Source: a virus. From it: a stretch of DNA of 54,702 bases. Below are positions 51,216-54,702 of the stretch, piece by piece (position 1 is the stretch's first letter; each line of letters starts with the position of its first letter). The stretch covers positions 1-54,702 of IMG/VR virus record IMGVR_UViG_3300030430_001000; one strand, 5' to 3'. A program made the translations under genes and the position numbers. A model generated the notes under the pieces. That model was not told where the DNA came from. It searched no databases and worked only from the letters and a program-made list of their open reading frames with translations.

Positions 51216-51239
51216 TATAATCCTTTAGGTAAAGGAGAG
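51216..51239 (+). repeat. Copied segment forming a leader and RBS
   Basis: The 24 bases repeat 48299-48322 with two mismatches. There they encode YNPLDKGK; here they precede the next gene and supply AAAGGAGAG as its ribosome binding site. A 30-codon reading frame (51189-51281) covers it but is probably not a gene. Confidence 0.5.
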
Positions 51240-51247
51240 GTTTATAA

Positions 51248-51520
51248 ATGTATAAATATATTATTACCTATCATAATTTAATTGAAGCTGAAAATATAGA
51301 TGATGCGTATGAGCAACACTCTATAGATAAAGATAACCTTAACAAGTTTTTTTTACAACGCATTACAAAAAAGTATGATACAACTAATGACAGTACGTTA
51401 AAGAGTATATTAAATAACTTGGTTGAACACTTATCAACAAAAGGAATTTATGAGAGAAAAGCAATACTAGACCTACCAATAGGTTACATTTTAAAAAGAA
51501 AGGAAAAAGAACATGAATAA
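51248..51520 (+). CDS. Small early protein, unknown
   Basis: This 90-residue helical protein has ITYHNLIEAENIDDAYEQH and LKSILNNLVEHLSTKGIYER. AAAGGAGAG is placed eight bases upstream. Its stop overlaps the next HNH gene by 8 bp. No function can be assigned. Confidence 0.55.
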   Translation: MYKYIITYHNLIEAENIDDAYEQHSIDKDNLNKFFLQRITKKYDTTNDSTLKSILNNLVEHLSTKGIYERKAILDLPIGYILKRKEKEHE

Positions 51521-51920
51521 AGACAACCCAAATTTAAAACGCATTACGTTATTAGCTGAAGATGAAAGATTTAAAACTGTACCATTACTATTTAATCTAA
51601 CTGAAGAACAGAATAAAGAATGGCAAGATAGATTTCTTATTAGTAATTATGGTAGGATTATAAGTAAAAAAAATGGCAAGTGTTTAAAGTTAGGTCAAAC
51701 TCAGAGAGGTAAGTACAAAATTTTTGCCACGAAAATTGGTGGTAGAACAAAGTCACAAAAAGTTATTGACGATAAACAAAAAGGTAAAGACTTATGTGTG
51801 CGTGTACATAGACTTGTAGCAATTAGTTTTATACCTAACACGAATGGTGAACTAAAAAACGTAGGACATTTAGATAAAGATAGAAATAATAATTCTGCTA
51901 GAAATTTATATTGGAAATAA
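51513..51920 (+). CDS. NUMOD4/HNH homing-type endonuclease, possibly truncated
   Basis: This 135-residue protein has a NUMOD4-like segment (NKEWQDRFLISNYGRIISKK, residues 34-53) followed by an HNH_3-type core (VHRLVAISFIPN, GHLDKDRNNNSARNLYW). Homologues usually continue past NLxW with further residues (CTxxEN). Here the reading frame stops right after NLYWK, so it may be shortened or inactive. It would nick DNA at a homing site. AAAGGAA lies before its ATG. Confidence 0.7.
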   Translation: MNKDNPNLKRITLLAEDERFKTVPLLFNLTEEQNKEWQDRFLISNYGRIISKKNGKCLKLGQTQRGKYKIFATKIGGRTKSQKVIDDKQKGKDLCVRVHRLVAISFIPNTNGELKNVGHLDKDRNNNSARNLYWK

Positions 51921-51922
51921 AA

Positions 51923-52021
51923 ATGAACATTAGAAATTTACAAGTACAGATTTTACTAGGTATTGTTATACTTGCGTACCTGTTTGAGAGATTTGTATAT
52001 AGCAGACTAAATTTATTTTAA
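51923..52021 (+). CDS. 32-residue membrane micropeptide
   Basis: ATG 51923 to TAA 52021 encodes a 32-residue peptide with one apolar helix (VQILLGIVILAYLF) and charged ends. It lies two bases after the HNH stop and 13 before the next gene. It may be a real membrane peptide; there is no other support. Confidence 0.4.
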   Translation: MNIRNLQVQILLGIVILAYLFERFVYSRLNLF

Positions 52022-52034
52022 TAAAGGAGAGGTT

Positions 52035-52265
52035 ATGGCAAATAAACAACTCTATGTGTGTGAGATATGTTCATCAAGCAATGTCGTATTTCATGCTGAA
52101 GTCATGTGGCATTGGGAACTACAGGACTTTATGGTTGTAGGTGAAACACAAAAAGCTAAATGTTTATCTTGTAATTCAAACATAAATGGCTTACTGTTAG
52201 AAACAAAGGAACTAAAGGAAAAGGAAAAAAGTTATGAAGAAATTAGTAGTCGTGTCGTTATGTGA
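52035..52265 (+). CDS. Small zinc-ribbon protein before the methyltransferase
   Basis: This 76-residue protein has C9-x2-C12 (YVCEICSSS) and C43-x2-C46 (AKCLSCNSN), a four-Cys zinc site, then a charged helix. AAAGGAGAG precedes ATG. It overlaps the cytosine methyltransferase by 32 bp, so translation may be coupled. Role unknown, probably nucleic-acid binding. Confidence 0.6.
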   Translation: MANKQLYVCEICSSSNVVFHAEVMWHWELQDFMVVGETQKAKCLSCNSNINGLLLETKELKEKEKSYEEISSRVVM

Positions 52266-53259
52266 CGGCATATCATGTGGACAAATAGCACTTAACAAAA
52301 TAGGATATGATTGGTTAGAGTACCATGCATTTGAAACAGACAAGTACGCAAGTGCCGTTGCAAAGTACAACAATAAATCAATGTATCAACATGGTGATGT
52401 AAGAAATTATCTAGGTGTATATGACAAATATTTGTATGCACGTAATGTAGATTTATTTTTATCTGGCTTTCCTTGTCAGCCGTACTCTGTAGCTTCAAAG
52501 AAGAGGTTAGGTACTGAAGACGAAAGAGATTTATCAACTATTGTATTTGACGCAATAAAACTATTCAGACCTAAGTATTTTTTGATAGAGAACGTGCCAA
52601 TGAAAAAGACAGACCAAGATAGAATCTCAAAAGAATTAGGTGTAGAACCTGTTGTTATCAACTCGGCTGATTTTTCTGCACAAAATCGCAAGAGATTATA
52701 TTGGACAAACATACCTGTTTCTAAATGGACAGACAAAGGCATTGTTTTAAATGATATTGTAGAGGAGGGTTTTGTTGACAGAAACAAGTCACATTGCCTA
52801 GACGCAAACTATCATAAAGGTGGAAATCTAAAAAGCTATTTTAATAAACATAGAAGACAACTTGTATTCAGCAACATGGAAACTTCAAAGTGTAAACAAG
52901 TCGGAGTAGCTGACTTAAAAGGACATGACATTTTAAAACGTGTATACTGTACTTCTGGTAAAGCACCTACTGTAAATGCCATGACAGGTGGAAACAGAGA
53001 ACCTAAGATTGTCTGTGGTTCTATTAAAAAAGACAATGTACTTGTTGACAATAAAAAGATGTATTGGAGAGCATTAACACCATTGGAATGTGAAAGACTA
53101 CAGACAATTCCTGACGGCTATACTTCAAAAGGTGACTTCAATATTACAACCATAGACACTGACGTAAAAGACATTAGCAACCATCAAAGATATAAACAGG
53201 TAGGTAATGGTTGGACAGTAGACGTTGTTGCACACATACTGAAAGGCATGAACGCATGA
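52234..53259 (+). CDS. C5-cytosine DNA methyltransferase (Dcm-like)
   Basis: This 341-residue enzyme adds a methyl group to C5 of cytosine from S-adenosylmethionine, probably to shield phage DNA from host restriction. Motif I is SLCDGISCGQIAL, motif IV is GFPCQPYS with the catalytic Cys, motif VI is IENVP and motif VIII is QNRKRLYW. Then come TPLECERLQTIPDGYT and the motif X QVGNGWTVDVVAHIL. No partner endonuclease lies beside it. It has the target-recognition region between VIII and IX (about residues 170-270). AAGGAAAA precedes ATG. Confidence 0.92.
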   Translation: MKKLVVVSLCDGISCGQIALNKIGYDWLEYHAFETDKYASAVAKYNNKSMYQHGDVRNYLGVYDKYLYARNVDLFLSGFPCQPYSVASKKRLGTEDERDLSTIVFDAIKLFRPKYFLIENVPMKKTDQDRISKELGVEPVVINSADFSAQNRKRLYWTNIPVSKWTDKGIVLNDIVEEGFVDRNKSHCLDANYHKGGNLKSYFNKHRRQLVFSNMETSKCKQVGVADLKGHDILKRVYCTSGKAPTVNAMTGGNREPKIVCGSIKKDNVLVDNKKMYWRALTPLECERLQTIPDGYTSKGDFNITTIDTDVKDISNHQRYKQVGNGWTVDVVAHILKGMNA

Positions 53260-53447
53260 TGAAAAATTCTGAACTGTTAAGGGAGAAATTTTTTAGTAGC
53301 TATCTTAAAAACTTTAAAGAAGGTTGTGAAGATGCTTTGAAAAATGGATATCAAACTGACTATAAAAAAGGTCATGGCTATGCAGAGGGTTACACGTTTG
53401 GTATAGAAATATTTATAGACATTATGGGATTTGACGAAGACGCATGA
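53256..53447 (+). CDS. Small helical protein after the methyltransferase
   Basis: This 63-residue protein starts at ATG 53256, overlapping the methyltransferase stop (ATGA). It has a helical layout (FFSSYLKNFKEGCEDALKNG) and a Gly/Tyr-rich HGYAEGYTFGIEIFIDIMG. It is co-translated with the methyltransferase, but no family is recognised. Confidence 0.55.
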   Translation: MMKNSELLREKFFSSYLKNFKEGCEDALKNGYQTDYKKGHGYAEGYTFGIEIFIDIMGFDEDA

Positions 53448-53620
53448 ACCTAGAGTATGTACGTAAAGAATTAGCTAACCCAAAAAGTAGAGACGTTATG
53501 AATTATTTACATAAAGAAGTAACACAAGGTTGGTTGGTTCTTTATTTACTACACGTAATGACACATGAGCAATACGACGATTTAAAAAGACGCATTAGAA
53601 AAAAGATTGGAGAGGTGTAA
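53444..53620 (+). CDS. Small helical early protein (58 residues)
   Basis: ATG 53444 to TAA 53620; the start overlaps the previous stop. The protein (LEYVRKELANPKSRDVMN, then WLVLYLLHVMTHEQYDDL) is helical and basic at the end. Function unknown; the chain of 1-4-bp overlaps here supports it. Confidence 0.55.
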   Translation: MNLEYVRKELANPKSRDVMNYLHKEVTQGWLVLYLLHVMTHEQYDDLKRRIRKKIGEV

Positions 53621-53820
53621 TGATTAAAAAAATAAATCCAGTAGCTAGAGATATGTTGAGGAACAGGAAAAGTCCACAAGTTGTTCCTGACAAAAAGAAA
53701 AACGTGAAGCCCAGCATTGAAGAAAGTCTTGAAGCATATCAGTCTTACTACAGTGATGACGACCCACATGACGAAATGTTACCACCATTAAAACCTAAGA
53801 AAAAAGGTAAAACAAAATGA
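53620..53820 (+). CDS. Small basic early protein
   Basis: This 66-residue protein has basic ends (PVARDMLRNRKSPQVVPDK; LKPKKKGKTK) and an acidic Tyr/Ser-rich middle (YQSYYSDDDPHDEM). GGAGAGG precedes ATG 53620, which shares its A with the previous stop. Function unknown. Confidence 0.55.
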   Translation: MIKKINPVARDMLRNRKSPQVVPDKKKNVKPSIEESLEAYQSYYSDDDPHDEMLPPLKPKKKGKTK

Positions 53821-54005
53821 CTGAGTTAGAACTTATTAGAAAAATTATACCACAACAATATAAAAAAACAAAAGAGTCTGTGATTTCACACAACTTATCA
53901 CCTTCAGTAATTAATCAAACAAGAAAGCAAAAAAACTTTGATGAGTTATTTAGATTGATTAAAGTAGAGGTTGAGTTGTCTACACAAAAAAGGAAAGTAA
54001 AATGA
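53817..54005 (+). CDS. Small helical early protein
   Basis: This 62-residue protein (ELIRKIIPQQYKKTKESVI, then QKNFDELFRLIKVEVELS) is basic and helical; it overlaps the previous stop by 4 bp (ATGA). No function recognised. Confidence 0.55.
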   Translation: MTELELIRKIIPQQYKKTKESVISHNLSPSVINQTRKQKNFDELFRLIKVEVELSTQKRKVK

Positions 54006-54175
54006 TAGCATCTGCACCCACAGTTTTTTATAGATACTATGTAGAATTTATTGACGACAATTCTCAATGGGAAGGTATTAAACATAGGGCAATGTATATG
54101 TACGCAACGAGTGAACTAAACGTCAAAGAAATATTAAAGGAGTATAGAGTTACTTTAATAGACAAAACAGATTAA
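54002..54175 (+). CDS. Small early protein (57 residues)
   Basis: ATG 54002 to TAA 54175, overlapping the previous stop by 4 bp. Aromatic-rich strands (TVFYRYYVEFIDDN; GIKHRAMYMYATSE) and a C-terminal helix. Function unknown, but it is packed in the operon. Confidence 0.55.
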   Translation: MIASAPTVFYRYYVEFIDDNSQWEGIKHRAMYMYATSELNVKEILKEYRVTLIDKTD

Positions 54176-54190
54176 TGAAAGGGGAACAAC

Positions 54191-54610
54191 ATGTTAACAA
54201 CAGGTTTAATTTGTCTAGCCATGAATGTATATTGGGAAGCTAGGTCACAAAGTACAGCAGGACAAGTGGCTGTCGCACAAGTAGTAATTAATAGAGTCAA
54301 CGACAGTAGATTTCCAGACAATATCTGTGACGTTGTTACGCAAGGTGTTAAACATGTAGGTTCTGATACACCTGTAAAACACAAGTGTCAATTTAGTTGG
54401 TATTGTGACGGCTTAAAGGACGAGCCTACTGACGACTCGGCATGGGCAAAGGCATTGGTGGTGGCAGTAACTGTACATGACGGCAAAACAATAGACATTT
54501 TAGATGGTGCTACACATTATCATGCGACCTCAGTAAATCCTGAGTGGGCAGTAACCAAAACAAAAACAACTCGCATTGACAATCACATATTTTATAGATG
54601 GGAAAAGTGA
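54191..54610 (+). CDS. SleB-type cell-wall hydrolase
   Basis: This 139-residue protein matches the SleB/CwlJ hydrolase domain: LAMNVYWEARSQSTAGQVAV (catalytic Glu16), AQVVINRVNDSRFPDNICDVV, CQFSWYCDG, and GATHYHATSVNPEW. It would cut peptidoglycan. It is odd in the early arm, far from the M15 endolysin; it might act in DNA entry, early wall remodelling or as a second lysin. The N-terminal apolar residues are too short for a full signal. AAGGGGAA precedes ATG. The HNH gene follows with one base between. Confidence 0.85.
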   Translation: MLTTGLICLAMNVYWEARSQSTAGQVAVAQVVINRVNDSRFPDNICDVVTQGVKHVGSDTPVKHKCQFSWYCDGLKDEPTDDSAWAKALVVAVTVHDGKTIDILDGATHYHATSVNPEWAVTKTKTTRIDNHIFYRWEK

Positions 54611-54702
54611 AATGCCTTATATTTGTAAAGAAAAACAAAGAATATATAAACGAGAATACTATCAAAATAATAAAGAAAGAATACAAGAATATCGTAAGAA
54701 TT
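54603..54702. repeat. Terminal overlap, right copy
   Basis: This repeats bases 1-100 with one difference near the end of the contig (54701 t against c at 99). It includes the stop of the SleB-type gene and the first 91 bases of the HNH gene. The unit length is 54,602 bp. Confidence 0.93.
54612..54702 (+). CDS. HNH gene, 5' part (partial, repeated from the left end)
   Basis: The reading frame beginning at ATG 54612 is the first 30 codons of the HNH protein gene that continues at the left end (10-723). It is the same gene, not a second copy. It reaches the window end within the first of its tandem repeats. Confidence 0.85.
   Translation, partial: MPYICKEKQRIYKREYYQNNKERIQEYRKN

Noticed and set aside
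51189-51281. 30-codon ORF with YNPLGKGEVYK
   Set aside because: It overlaps two genes and is better explained as a copied fragment of the 48287 gene acting as a leader.
1-54702. CRISPR arrays, rRNA and complete tRNA genes
   Set aside because: No regularly spaced direct repeats with unique spacers and no rRNA or tRNA signature were noticed on either strand; a tRNAscan or similar run was not possible.

Overview
The window is a complete, tailed-phage-like viral genome of a marine type. The last 100 bases (54603-54702) repeat the first 100 with one mismatch (position 99 c, 54701 t), so the contig closes into a circle of 54,602 bp or is terminally redundant. Base composition is visibly AT-rich. 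The gene set resembles podoviruses of the HMO-2011 group (SAR116, Roseobacter and SAR11 phages): a T7-like replication set with separate primase and helicase, a family A DNA polymerase with a DnaJ-type zinc-finger insertion, endonuclease I, a B12-dependent ribonucleotide reductase, and tubular tail proteins. Group membership is inferred from recognised families, not from a search. AT-richness and a class II reductase point to a marine alphaproteobacterial host, but I cannot say which one.

Layout on the circle: two divergent arms leave one 745-bp control region (46037-46781). The rightward arm (46.8 kb to 54.6 kb, across the junction, then 1 to 12.2 kb) is the early and replication arm. It starts with many tiny genes (zinc ribbons, membrane micropeptides, a DUF932 protein, an HhH-GPD-like protein, an HNH protein). 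It continues with a C5-cytosine methyltransferase, a SleB-type hydrolase, an HNH protein with a repeat-rich N-terminus, and a tyrosine integrase. Primase, helicase, a PD-(D/E)XK nuclease, DNA polymerase, a probable ssDNA-binding protein, a Fe-S RecB-like nuclease and a T7-type resolvase follow. Nucleotide metabolism ends the arm (NrdJ, DUF3310, MazG). The leftward arm (46.0 down to 12.2 kb) holds small basic and membrane proteins, a GTA-type holin and M15 endolysin, small and large terminase, portal, scaffold, capsid, decoration protein, tail adaptor and nozzle. It ends with four or five adhesion proteins and the ejection proteins. The arms converge at 12235/12236 with no gap.

Regulation visible in the sequence: a near-perfect sigma70 promoter (46211-46239) drives the leftward arm and a weaker one (46721-46749) the rightward arm. 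The capsid gene has its own promoter (32539-32566), and a GNRA-looped hairpin (30693-30716) follows the decoration gene. A 13-bp palindrome family, consensus ACACTTWMAGTGT, occurs six times just downstream of the leftward promoter and about five times across the integrase-primase boundary, with exact 13-mers shared between the two places. This is the most interesting unexplained element: operators of an unidentified regulator, replication iterons, or integrase arm sites. The early small-gene region also shows patchwork gene construction, including one ORF whose 3' end is made of pieces copied from two neighbouring genes.
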